A program made the position numbers and the translations under genes. The notes under the pieces were generated by a model that saw only the letters and a program-made list of their open reading frames with translations, did no database searches and was not told where the DNA came from. Below are positions 22,831-33,790 of a stretch of 64,000 bases of DNA, in pieces (position 1 is the first letter of the stretch; every line of letters starts with the position of its first letter). This DNA comes from Nageia nagi (lineage: Eukaryota; Pinophyta). The stretch spans positions 150,040,001-150,104,000 of the forward strand of contig JBITNC010000001.1 in NCBI GenBank assembly GCA_050084985.1. Reading direction: 5' to 3'.

Positions 22831-23870
22831 AATATGACACATACGAAAACCATTCCTTTCTCTAGATGTAGAAGGGGAAAAGGTGTACAATATTAATTGG
22901 TTCATCCTCTTCTACCCCTTCCAAGGTAGTCAAGTGGAATGCCCTTGATCCAAATTTATGTTTAATGAAAAAGGGTCCTAACTAGTTTGGAAAGAACTTA
23001 TCCTTGAGAACTTGCTATAAATGCAAATGATACTAATTTTCTTTCAGTACCACATCACCTATTTGAAATTCTTATGACCTAATCATTTTACTATAAGCTT
23101 GGTTAAGATGATTCTGGTAAACTTTGAAGTTCTCTAATGCATTGATATGCCTCTCATATATAGCAACACCAATTGATCCAATCTAACCTATTAATCCTCT
23201 AGTTTTGTAATAAGATTTTGCAACTAAATGTGTAAGGATGGGATCTCAAGCTCTAGGTCATTACAAGCTTGGCCCCATACACTAGTGAGAATGGTGTGGC
23301 ACCTATTGGAGTGTGAATACTAGTTTTGTAAGCCCATAAAGCAAGTAGTATCTGAATGTGCCAATCATTATGTGATATGCTGATAATTTTCTTAAGGATT
23401 ACCACTATGATCTTATTTTCTTCATTTTCTTACCAATTACCTTATGGATAATAAGGTGTATAAAAGTTATGTTTAATCTTATATTTATAGCATAAGCTTT
23501 ACATGTCCTTATTTTTGAAGATTGGACCATTATCTAAGATGATATGTGCATGTATGATAAATAAACTAATGATATTATGATATATAAATTCCATAATCTT
23601 TGGATTATTAATGGATAACATAGGGGATACCTCTACCCACTTTATAAAATATTTGATGGCTGTAATGATGAACTTGTGCCCTCCATATGAAGGTAGGTTA
23701 AATTGCCCAATTAGTTCAATGCCCCATCAAGAAATTAGCCATATAGCCTAAATTGGTTGTAATTCTTGAGAGGGTATGTGTGTCAAATTTATATGTTGTT
23801 GAAACTTTACACACTTCCTTATATAGTCATGATAATATTTCTTCATATTGGACTAGTAATTTCCCATTCT
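22830..23870 (-). pseudogene. G2 integrase relic
   Basis: On the minus strand, the zinc-binding end reads KYYHDYIRKCVKFQQHINLT, followed by the catalytic core WGIELIGQFNLPSYGGHKFI (first Asp replaced by Glu), AIKYFIKWVEVSPM, then ILDNGPIFKNKDM (second Asp kept), STPYYP-like YTPYYP, and a Glu-bearing helix worn to ENEENKIIVVILKK. LLALWAYKTSIHTPIGATPF and LVYGAKL complete the core, and the C-terminal LGPFFIKHKFGSRAFHLTTL segment follows. There is no chromodomain, consistent with the Tat lineage. Multiple stops; inactive. Confidence 0.87.
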
Positions 23871-23899
23871 CATCAGTCTCTTGGCAATTATAAATCCAC

Positions 23900-25060
23900 T
23901 AAAGTGCATCTTCATTTTGTCATCTAAAAATTAAGCATAATTTTATTCATCATATACTTTAATGGATTCATATTATAAATCACATAAGTCTTCTAATTAA
24001 GCATATAGTATCACATCTTTTAAGCTGTAAAGATAATTGTAAGCCATAATTTCTCAAGATGTGCATATCTAGTCTCATACACTTCTAGAGTATGACTTAG
24101 ATAGTAGATGGCTTACTCTCTCTTTGCTTCATTTTTTTGGGCCAACATCAAGCCCAAAGCAAATTCAATGGTAAAAATTTATAAGTGAAAGGGAAATCCC
24201 ATCCTATAAGGAATAAAAATAGGAGGATGTGTAATATATTTCCTGATCACATCAAATGCCTCCTAATACTCCAAATCTTAAAAAAAGTTGACATTCTTCT
24301 ATACTAAATTATTGAATGGTCAACATTTATCAAACAATTATGCTATGAATATTCTAATAGCCTAAATCTTTCCTCATAAACTCTACAATTATTTCAAATT
24401 CTTCAAAGGAGGAATTTCATTAATAGCTTTGACCTTGTTAGGATAAACCTCAATGCCTATCTTAGATATAATGAACCCTAATAGTTTCCTTGATAGAATC
24501 CCAAAAATACACCTCTTTGGGATTAATTCTAATATTGTATTCTAGTAATTTTTCCAAGACCTTACATACTTTCATAAGATGAGTATCACATGTTTTATTT
24601 TTTACAATTAGGCCATCCATATAATCCTCAACTATATCATGCTTATAGTCATTAAGAATGTAATTCATGACCCTATGATAAGTTGCTCCTTCATTCTTAA
24701 GACCAAACGGCATTTCCCTATAACAATATGTCTCCCATAGAATGGTGAATTCTATTTATGCTTATACTCTTCGATGATTATAATTTGATTGTAAACTAAA
24801 AATTCATCCATCAATGAAAGAATACCATGACCCATCATGTTATCTACTAAGGTATCAATGTTGGGCAATGGAAAATCATCCTTAGGAAAAGTTTTATTTA
24901 AATCTTTAAAATTTATGCAAATCCTAATTCTACCATCTAGTTTAGGAAATATCATTGGATTGGAGACCCACATTGTATAAGCAATAGACTCTATAAATTT
25001 GGCATCCAACATATTTTTTAGCTCTTCTTTGACCAACAATGCCTTGATACAATGCATATG
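23900..25060 (-). pseudogene. G2 reverse transcriptase and RNase H relic
   Basis: RT begins near 25057 with EELKNMLDAKFIESIAYTMW, then VSNPMIFPKLDGRIRICINF, KDLNKTFPKDDFPLPNIDTL and GHGILSLMDEFLVYNQI. The thumb-side block MPFGLKNEGATYHRVM (near 24710) leads to the catalytic box, here YMDG instead of YVDD, so one metal-binding Asp is lost. A frameshift joins the halves near 24735. The first RNase H follows (about 24250-23950): GLDVGPKK, then SHLLSKSYT, worn. A second RNase H, present in G3, is not visible here between RT and integrase. Confidence 0.87.
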
Positions 25061-25479
25061 GTGTGGTTTTTATTTAATTAGTTTAACCTCAAGTTCTAAA
25101 GTCAAGTGATACACCATAATGTTCATGTCCAACCATGGCATATCTTGATATGCATAAGAAAATATCCTCACTTTCTTCTTGATATTTGTAGTACACTCTT
25201 CTAACTCATTTATATCAATCCCTTTGCTAAATTGGACCATTTTCTAGATACTAGGATCATCTCTCAGGTCAATCTCAACTGACTCCTCAACTAGTATGTG
25301 TGATCCGTCCTCACACTAATGGTTAAGATAAGGAAAATAAGTGTCCTCATTTTTCTCATTATCATAGGGTTTGGCATGGATACAACTCCAAATAAAACTA
25401 TCATAGGTTCCAATATCAATTGTAGGAATCATTCTAAAGTTAGCAATATCTTGATCCACCACATGAATAGTATCAAAAT

Positions 25480-26250
25480 CAAGGGGATCAAAAAAAGGAA
25501 AAATTGAGGAGACTCTAATCATTTTTATTTATTCAAATAGAAAGGGAGGAATAGAACACTGAGATGTTGTTAAGATGGTGCTTCACATATCAATTCCTCA
25601 TGAGTTGATACAACTTCCTCATAGTCTCCCTTATCATCTATCTCATGGATTTGGGCGACGACTATTATTATTTGATGATCCTTGAAACTAAGATGTTGTT
25701 TTTCATTGTCTCCCTAAGTAGGTATTTGTGTAACATTAATAATACCTTGCTCATGTTGACCCAAGCCAAATCCTTTCCATCTACACTTGGTTAAGTTGTG
25801 ACAAATGAATGAAGGTTTAGACAAATAATCGAGTTTACCTAAAAAATCTTATTTTGATGCAACCTTAAGAACTTGGTAAGAGGGAAAATTTAGACCTACA
25901 TAGAAAAATAAATTTTGGTTATCCGATGGACCAAGTGGTACCAAAGTACCAATGGTGAAGGGAGACTCAAAAAAATATCCTACATCATGAAGAGAAAAGA
26001 TGTTAAACAAAATATCATTGATGGTATACTCATCAAGACTAACATTTTTGAATTGGATATTCACTTAAGAGATATGCTCATGATCATCTTTGGATTCCTC
26101 TTTCTTTATTTTTTAGTTACAACTTGAATTTCCTCTTTATTACTCTCCTTTATTTGAGTAATTATGCTTAGTTCACATGTAGAGTAGTTGGTTTGTTTAA
26201 ATTTTTTATCTAGGTATATTGCTCATACCTTCTAGAAATTTCTTCTTGAA
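25480..26250 (-). pseudogene. G2 protease-RT linker with G-patch relic
   Basis: The minus strand near 25840-25770 reads ICHNLTKCRWKGFGLGQHEQ then GI, the G-patch pattern (GxGLGxxxQG) known between protease and RT in some retroelements and betaretroviruses. Such motifs bind nucleic acid. The rest of the linker is acidic, worn and of no known fold; open pieces lie at 26064-25849 and 25522-25316. Confidence 0.55.
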
Positions 26251-26549
26251 TTTTAGGGGAAGGTATCATGAGGGTATCTTTCTTAGGCTCCCCATAGATG
26301 ATTGTAGGATTATCATATTTTTGTCCATCTATGGAGCTTTGTTCAATTTTATTTAGGAATATCTTATTAATTGATTTGGATTTTACTTCTTGATATTTTT
26401 CATTAATAGTAGCACTAAGAGATAATATATGTAAGGATAGGTCCATTAAGTAGCTCAGAAAGGTTGTAATGGCTAAAAGGTTCCTCATCCATCCATATGT
26501 AATATACAACCATATCTTCAAGATATTTTACACAACCATGCAATGTAGA

Positions 26550-27032
26550 AGGGATGCACTCCATATCTCTAATCCAAAGCCTTCCAAGTAGGAAGTTGTA
26601 ATGTTATTCTACCTCTATTACCTAAAAGCATACATTAATGGTATTGGATCCCACCAAGATAGGCAAAATAACATCATCCAATGTGTTGCATAATTGACTA
26701 TTGAAGGCTCATAGAATAAGTGTGGACAATTTTAGGTGTGAAAAATGTAGGCTAAGATTTACCAATTCCCAAGAAGAAACCACATTGATGGCTGATCCAC
26801 CATCTATAAGTACCCTCTTGAAATATTTTCTATCAACTTGGGCTATAATATGCAAGTGAAGATACTTATACTTTTGATTTACAACATTGTAGATCTCATG
26901 CTGAAAGAAGAGAATGAATGGCTCTACATGATTTGCTTGCACATTCCTCACACATCCAACTCTATAGTTCATAAAATTTGATAAAAGCATTGGGATTTGT
27001 TTGATGTAACTTTTACTAAATAGTCTCACCAA
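26550..27032 (-). pseudogene. G2 aspartic protease relic
   Basis: Minus strand: HIIAQVDRKYFKRVLIDGGS with AINVVSSWEL following, i.e. the retropepsin site D-[ST]-G seen as LIDGGS, typical of gypsy elements. Downstream come 'LPILVGSNTINVCF', 'HYNFLLGRLWIRDMECIPST' and LHGCVKYLEDM, matching the E3 protease end (ILLGRPWIQ..MECVLSTFHG). Stops occur near 26700 and upstream near 27035. Confidence 0.83.
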
Positions 27033-27099
27033 CTCATCTTGAGGAAAATAGAGGTTAATATCTATAATTAAATACTACCACCTAGACACAGTCATAACT

Positions 27100-27480
27100 G
27101 GATTCTCAATCAAATTGAGCCAAATTCATTAGATATTTAATGGAAGAACTCTTCTTGATATTTATAGAGAAATATTCAATAAAAATATTTGCAAGTTACT
27201 CAAATAAATACAAGCTATGTTGTGGAAGTTCATTACACTAATTCATAGCTTGTACCCCAAGTGTCATAGGAGAAATTCTCAATAATAGAGCATTATAATT
27301 TGTAATCAAATAACAAGCATGCTTAAATTTCATCAAATGCTCCTTTGGATTATATTTACTCTTGAAATTATCTATTTTAGGCATCTCAAACTTCTTGGGG
27401 TAAGTGCTCATGGGAATACAAGGATTTATAGGCTCATTACATATCTCCCTATAGTTGACTTTATATAGACCCAAATTATT
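27100..27480 (-). pseudogene. G2 Gag core relic
   Basis: Minus strand YREICNEPINPCIPMSTYPK, KFEMPKIDNFKSKYNPKEHL and MKFKHACYLITN, which match the E3 Gag (NNICNEPIHPSVPKKKLPYN, PKIIPFKGNKDPKEHL). This is the N-terminal half of the retrotransposon Gag domain. After MTLGVQAMN the frame breaks and much of the Gag helix bundle and zinc knuckle is deleted before the protease. Confidence 0.82.
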
Positions 27481-27539
27481 TGTCTTAGCCTCTAACTCTT
27501 ACAAACATCTCATAATTTGAATTTTATTTTACACATTAG

Positions 27540-28490
27540 GTACTCCAAAAGGTAAATGTGGTCCACCATGGGGTGGATTTGATCCACCATGAGACTAATT
27601 GACCCCAAGATGATCCTTGTGTATTGTGCCCAATATTTTGATTATAAACTTGTTGTTGACCTTAGGGTTGAAATTGAGTATTGATACCATGATTTTGTTG
27701 CATATTGTGACCACTATTTTATTGCATACAATGGCCTTGCCCTTGTTGTGTACCTTGTAAGATATTCTAATTTTTACTTGCATGTAAATTAGTCATATAT
27801 TTTTGTTACATAAGATTTTGCATGTGTCCAATCAATTATTGTATCTCTTCCATGGATGGAGTTGAGGAACCTTGTTGGGTATTTTTATAGTTGGTATTTT
27901 GAGTGGAGTTTTGAGCTTCATGATAACTTTGGATGTTATGGTTGGAATTATTTTAGAATGGAATGTTTTGCAAATGAGCTATACCTTGGTTTAGCCCACT
28001 TTGGGTATTTTGAAATGGAGTTTCAAAATAAGCCTTACTTTGGTTTGGTCCATTTTGGGCATATGGTTGGTTTTCATAAAGGGTTAGTCAAGGACAAACC
28101 AATCATCAATATTGACTTGGTTAGGTTGATCAATGTTGGGATTTTGGCCTTATGGATTTATGTTGCAAGACACTTGCTTTTGTGGAATTTAAAAATTATT
28201 GGCATTAGCATTTTGGGCATTTGGTGAATTTTGGAAGGCAATGTGTTGGGAAGAATTGACCTTGCTATAATTCATTCCCCTTTAAAATGGTGAAAGTGTG
28301 TTGAGTTGAAAAACATTTTGAAATTTTGGTATTGTATTTTCAAAGTATTGTTGTTGTTCAAATTTAAGTGGAGGTTGAGGTTAAGGTTGAGAAATGATGG
28401 GCTTTTCTTGGGACAACCTCTAATTGAAGATTTCTTGTGCTTATTCAATATTCTTTTGAAAATTAAGTAAATCAATATTGGGTTATAAAT
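27540..28490 (-). pseudogene. G2 Gag N-terminal Asn/Gln-rich region
   Basis: The minus strand is strongly biased to Asn and Gln codons, for example SPNAQNANANNF, QNPNIDQPNQVN, and QGQGHCMQ..SGHNMQQNHG. It lies directly upstream of the Gag core and appears to be its N-terminal low-complexity extension, broken by several stops (mostly TAA/TAG that could come from CAA/CAG). The 123-residue open frame on the plus strand (27856-28227) is the antisense of this repeat-rich coding DNA. Confidence 0.65.
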
Positions 28491-28499
28491 TCTCCACAA

Positions 28500-30866
28500 C
28501 TGGAGGTTCTTTTAATGGTTGAAGGGTTTTAAATGTGGTATCTTGGTTGGTATATAGTTTGCATTCTTGAGGTAGAAACCAACCTTAACCAACATTTTAT
28601 GCAATTCATGTGTGAGGTGGATTAAGATCATTTTATGAGATGGTTTTTTGATGGATATTATTTTTAATGTTATCCATCATCTATTGAGACCATTTTCTTT
28701 CATTAGGATCTTTTTTATTAAGTTTGGGAAGGGATAGAGATGCACCAATAGCTACTTGAGGTCCCATTCATGATAGCACTATTGTAATTATAAAACCAAA
28801 TTAGAATATCTCTTAGTATTCCATAAACTTGTGGAGAAGCTTATGGTGTATGAACACTTGATTTGTGAACTTCTTCCATCACTCTTGCCATTTTATAGAG
28901 TGTAAGATGTTGAAAGATTTGGAGTGCCTTGTGAAACCCAATCGATTGATTGTCCATGTTATTTTTTGGCTCATCTTTTACCTCACTTTCTACTTTATTT
29001 TTTCTTCAAGACCTTATTTCCACCATTTCCATAAGGGAAACCTCATACCATACTAGATCTTTAGTTAGATTAGGCTCCATTATCACATAACTACAATGTT
29101 GAACTTTTACAAACTATGAGTATAATAGAAGTGAAAATACAAACAAGAATGAAACAAACACCAAACAAAGACCTTACTAATTTTTTTAAAATTATTCTTA
29201 TTTAGTTTGGTGTGAGATTAAAACAAAAACTTAAGATGATAATACAAAAACTATATGAAGATAGCAATGATCATAGATAACAATTTCCTCTTAGTTTTGC
29301 TAATCTTTTCTTTGTTCAATTAAACACTTATCTTTGTAGTTTTGATAGATTTTAATGCAAATTATTCTTTTTGATACAACCTTATTTAAGTTTCCCTATA
29401 CATAATGATTTTATTAAAGCATTTATCAAGGAAAAGGATAAATCTTCTAGGGGTGTGGATCATTTTGTAGGTACTTAGGAACCTCTATAGGAAGCTATCC
29501 CAAATAAAGGGGGGCTCAATTTTCATCTTTGAGTATGGGTTAGGTTGTTGTAATCAAGTACACATGCCCTAGTAATTCCCTAGGATTGTGATGGACTTTA
29601 GTACACAAAAAAAATATGATATGAAATTAATATGAAGTGCACACTACTCCCTCAATGATGTTTACAATCCCTTACCAACTATGCTCTTTTCAACAACTTT
29701 TTTCCTTTGAAATGAAATGAATCAAAGGAATGATTTGTGATGCACTTAACAAATATTAAGTAATTTCCTAACAAGTAAATAAAACCCTAATTCAAGACAT
29801 GATTTTTAAATCCAAAGTAAATTTCTTGTGTATGCAATAATAATCCTATGTATGAATGTAATTTTGCTACTACACAACACAAAAAAAAGGAAAGCCTAGG
29901 ATGCACCAAGAAATGAAATAGTATGAACTAGGTACAAAAATGAATTCAAAGTCTTAACTAGATACAAGCATTCCCTCCTACTCTAGGTTTGTAGCAAAGT
30001 AGGTTACAAGTCCTTCCCAAATGAGAGATCTTTAAACAAACTAAAGCCAATCACCAAGGCAATTAAGCAAAAATAAAAGCATCAATGGATGCACACAATA
30101 TCATGAGTGTAAACTCATCCACTAGAACATTATACAAAAAGCCAAAAAAATCACCCTATTATAAATTTTTTATTAAAAATTGAAAATTTGAGGTATACTA
30201 GTCCTAGGTGTAGTTTGAGTCATGTCTTGACTGAGATTTGATTGAGAGAAATAAGCCTCTATTTCTAGGTGTGGTTTGAACCACATCTTATTTATGGATT
30301 TGTTAAGAAAAAGGGCCTATTTTTTAGGGAAATGACATGCCTAAGATCAAGTATGGAGCTCAAAATGGGTTATTTTTTAGGCATGGTGTGCCTAGGGACT
30401 AGGTGCAATACACCTAGGGGTCTAGGACTTGGGTGTGTAATGCCTAGGGCTGGGCATGATGTGCCTAACTAATGGCTTCCTAGGCATGGTGCACCTATCT
30501 TATACTTCTTAGGCACATTACATGAAACCCAAAATGCTTTCTAGGCTCTAAAAACTCTCTAAAACTTCCCTACAACTTTTTTCTTCTATTTTTAAGCATG
30601 GAGCGACTATTACTAGGTGTGAATTAAATCACAATTGGGAAGAAATTGATAGATCAAAGCTCTAAATATTAGATCTAATTTTCCCCTCTCCTTAGGCTAT
30701 CTTATCAAAATCTAGCTAAAAAATGATCATAAATTCCATAGGATTTACATGTCTTTTCTACTTAAGTGGGTAAAAAAAAATAAAATCAAGAAACTCAAAA
30801 TAGAAGCAAAATTCAAAATTTGAAGAAAAAGGTGAGGAAAAAAATAAATAATTGAAGGTTATAGCT
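28500..30866 (-). other. G2 leader and upstream region
   Basis: Between the Gag N-terminus and the PBS no certain gene is seen. The part near the PBS (30330-30535) has the CTAGGC/GCCTAG word cluster. 30540-30860 is closely similar to 2341-2690. Confidence 0.6.
30330..30535 (-). repeat. CTAGGC/GCACCTAGG word cluster, 5' end of G2
   Basis: Repeated forms such as TTAGGCATGGTGTGCCTAGG, AGGTGCAATACACCTAGG, GGGCATGATGTGCCTA and CTAGGCATGGTGCACCTA. Same word family as 16620-16760 at the other end of the element. Confidence 0.8.
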
Positions 30867-30886
30867 GGTTCATGTCAGGTTCACCA
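30867..30886 (-). other. Candidate primer binding site of G2
   Basis: Minus strand TGGTGAACCTGACATGAACC, 22 bases from the LTR edge and identical in the deleted relative at 2668-2687. It starts with TGG as expected, but the spacing is unusually long, so the assignment is tentative. Confidence 0.4.
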
Positions 30887-30908
30887 TTTAATGTAAGTTG
30901 AATTTTTT

Positions 30909-32038
30909 TGTATATGTGATCTAACATGCATAAATAGGTAAAATGCACATACAAACCTCAAATTATATAACTCTGCTTTACTTAATGAGCATTAGGTAGA
31001 AAACTTGATAAAGATAGGTTCAAATCTTTAAATATTAACCTAAAAGTTTGTTAGAATATCAATAAATCCTAAATACATCTAAATGGAAAGTGGGGACTTT
31101 AAACCTAGGCCCTTTGAGACACCTAGGCAAGCATGGAGTGAGTCTCCTCCCTCCAAATGGCATGTGAGCCCTCAAGCCATAAAATCATTGAGAAAAAATA
31201 AAATATGTATGCCTATTTGCCTTAATGCTTGTGTCTAAATGCTCTTTGAACAATTTCTATGGTGGATTTTAACTATGAAGATGATCTTCACATGTTTAGG
31301 TGGCTAAAATTGAGATCTAACACATGAAACCCTTGAAAACTTTAAATGCTTAAAAATAAGATCTTTAAATATCCTTGGATCAATTAGATTCAAGGATACC
31401 CATGAGATATAATGGATGTTCACAACATTTATTTAAGCTATTATGAGTTCAAACAATGATTTTAATGGTGGAAATATAATATAATATGATTTTAAACTAA
31501 AAAACACTCTACATGGATACAATTTGGTGGAGGATACAAAATGTAGGTCTTCCTAAGCTCTTCCATAGTTGTATTGCCTTCAAGATCCTACAATAATATT
31601 GAATATCTCCAATACATAAAATAATAAAATTAAACCATAGAAATGTTACCTCATGAACATGGAAGCAAGCTTTGAAAGATTTGATGGAGGTTTAAGGTGA
31701 AAACCTTGAATCCTTCAAAATTTGTCTCAAACCCTAGTAATGATCTTGGATTCATAATATGAGAGCAAAAATCATAAGAGTGTAAGTGAGAAAATGAATT
31801 AGGAGAGGATTTTGTAATTCAACATTGATTTATATACCCCTTGAGATAACTAAAGTTATTTGGACTAGATACTTGCTTTGTCTCATATTTATGTCTTAAG
31901 TCACTTTTTACTATATTTTGAACTTTTGAGTAGTTTCAATTTGTACAATAAACACAAAAATAAATCAAATAATGAGTTAATACATGTCAATGTTATAGAA
32001 ATATATCTACTCAAAAGTGCTATTTTTCAATGTCTACA
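30909..32038 (-). repeat. G2 5' LTR (1130 bp)
   Basis: Begins TGTATATGTGATC and ends TGTCTACA on the plus strand; matches 14015-15139 and 2710-3345. A minus-strand TATATAAAT lies near 31828-31836. Confidence 0.87.
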
Positions 32039-32345
32039 ACAATAATGACTATAAGAAAAAATAGGTTATTTACTCTCAAATTTGGTGGCCAAGGGGCCCA
32101 CGTTTCTAATGTGACAATTAAAAATAAATGGTGGTTGTGGCATTTAAGATATGGTCATCTCAATTACGCAAGTTTGAAACAATTGAAATCACACCAAATT
32201 TTATAAGGGATACAAATGGTGGATGAATGCAAAGAAGTATGTGAAGGATATTCTTTAGGAAAATACAATAGATAAAGCTTTCCAAGAGGCCAAGCATGGA
32301 GAGTCTCTCATCAAAAAATCTTTATTTATGATGGATCAGCTAATT
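32039..32345 (+). pseudogene. Copia GAG-pre-integrase relic (continuation of copy 2)
   Basis: Directly after the G2 LTR the plus strand reads FTLKFGGQGAHVSNVTIKNK then WWLWHLRYGHLNYASLKQLK, and CEGYSLGKYNR with SFPRG, the GAG-pre-integrase domain (PF13976) with its HLRYGHL and C..C..GK..R.SF marks. It continues the gene broken at 14014, which shows that G2 inserted between the protease and the pre-integrase domain. Stops present. Confidence 0.85.
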
Positions 32346-32755
32346 ATGACTCTTAAAATATTTAACCCAATAATGTAACTATTAAGCGCAATATACAGTC
32401 CAACCATCAAACATCAATATCAAGCCCATAATAGAGCTTATCTTCAAACCCATCAAGGGTGCCAAGTGATAGTGAAGATTACCCAATTAGTTTGAGAAAT
32501 AAGAAAGGTAAAAGGTCACTCTCTTCTCATCCATGTTCACAAATACTAGATGCAAATTTTAATAGAAGGTTTACTAGGAGCCAAGCTCATGAAATTGAGT
32601 AAGTTGTATCAAGTATTGAGAATCTTAAAATATATGATGATGATGATGATGATGGAGAACCTAAGGATGATATTATGAATTATATAATTTTGGATAATAT
32701 TGATTTTGAGCTATATTATTTTGAAAATGCATGTACTAATGAATGGAAGATCCTA
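32346..32755 (+). pseudogene. Copia linker relic before RT
   Basis: The integrase core is missing (apparent deletion near 32345). The following acidic stretch (IYDDDDDDGEPKDD near 32630-32665, then YYFENACTNEWK near 32710-32745) resembles the linker upstream of copia RT, whose usual ending is F.EA..DEKW. Weak but collinear. Confidence 0.5.
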
Positions 32756-32759
32756 TCCT

Positions 32760-33790
32760 CTAGATAAATTTGCACATATATGGTGGGTGTATATCAAAAA
32801 TAACAATGGATGTATATCAATTCCACCACTACCACCTCCACTCGATTGCATCGCTCTACTTATGATATATTATGGGCATATATAGAAACTAATATGATAG
32901 GAATATATTTAAGTCCACTACTTAGCTACCTTTAGATGATGCCACTCTACCTAGATATATCATGGATGTATATAGAAGCTACATAATGGGCATATATCAA
33001 GAACCATCGAAAAAAATCTATCAATTCGATGAGATATATGATGGGCTTATATCAAACATATATCATGGGAATATATTGAGAACTTATAAAAAATGGATTT
33101 TATGGAATAGATATATCATGGGCATATATCAAATATATCATGGGTGTATAGCAAGAAACATTAAAAAAATGAAAATTTTGAAACTAGACATATGATGGGC
33201 ATATATCGCTTACAATAACATGGGTGTATAACGAGAACTAAGAATGGATATTTTTTAAATTTTTGAATGAGATATATTATAGGCATATAGCAGTTATATG
33301 AGGGACATATAATAGGTACTAAGAATAAAATAATTTAATATTTTTGAATGAAATATATTATAGGCATATAGTACTTATATAAGGGACGTATAGCGAGAAC
33401 TAATAATGGAAAAATTATATTTTTGAATGAGATATATTATGGGTGTATAGTGGTTATATGAGGGGTGTATAGCAAGAACTAAAAATGAAAAAATTTTGAA
33501 TGGAAAATTTTATATTTTTGAATGAGATGTATTATGAGTGTATAGTATTTATATGAGGGGTGTATAGTGAGAACTAAAAATGAAAAAAAATTGAATGTAG
33601 ATATATTACGAACATATATTGGTTATAATATGGGCATATAATGAGAACTAAATTTTTTTAATTTTTTTAATGAGATGTATTACAGGTGTATAGTGATTAC
33701 ATTATGGGCATATAATGATAATTTTAGTTATATAATAGGCTTTTAGTGCACCTATCATGGGTGTATAACAAGATATATAAATATAATATT
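32760..33790. repeat. Degenerate tandem array of GGGCATATA motifs (subterminal-type repeats)
   Basis: About 11-12 imperfect units of roughly 55-90 bp, each with GATATAT(T/C)ATGGGCATATA near one end and a 'GAGGGGTGTATAGCGAGAAC' variant near the other. Units start near 32860, 32958, 33028, 33110, 33186, 33270, 33350, 33428, 33520, 33599 and 33670. The core GATATAT-CATGGGC-ATATATC has 7-bp inverted arms. Dense short repeats next to transposase remnants fit CACTA subterminal repeats, but no CACTA terminus was found. Confidence 0.75.

Larger units (their letters stand above)
14015..32038 (-). mobile_element. G2: Tat-like Ty3/gypsy retrotransposon, about 18.0 kb
   Basis: Bounded by LTRs of 1125 bp (14015-15139) and 1130 bp (30909-32038). 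PPT (15140-15152) and candidate PBS (30867-30886) give minus-strand orientation, matching the coding order on the minus strand: gag (28480-27100), protease (27000-26600), G-patch linker (about 25830), RT (25057-24450), RNase H (about 24200), integrase (23830-22830). A plant mobile domain relic lies antisense on the 3' side (17680-21180). Size, integrase type and antisense gene fit the Tat lineage. All frames carry stops. No clear target duplication is visible: the left flank ends ATTTA and the right begins ACAAT. Confidence 0.85.

Noticed and set aside
27856-28227. 123-residue open frame on the plus strand
   Set aside because: It is the antisense of the Asn/Gln-rich Gag N-terminus of G2; its Leu/Phe/Val-rich composition is just the reverse of CAA/AAT-type codons.
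14010-32043. Target site duplication for G2
   Set aside because: Bases flanking the LTRs (ATTTA on the left, ACAAT on the right) do not match, so none is claimed.
32900-32940. CACTAC sequence as a CACTA terminus
   Set aside because: It lies inside the repeat array, lacks an inverted partner and is too short to be significant in this composition.
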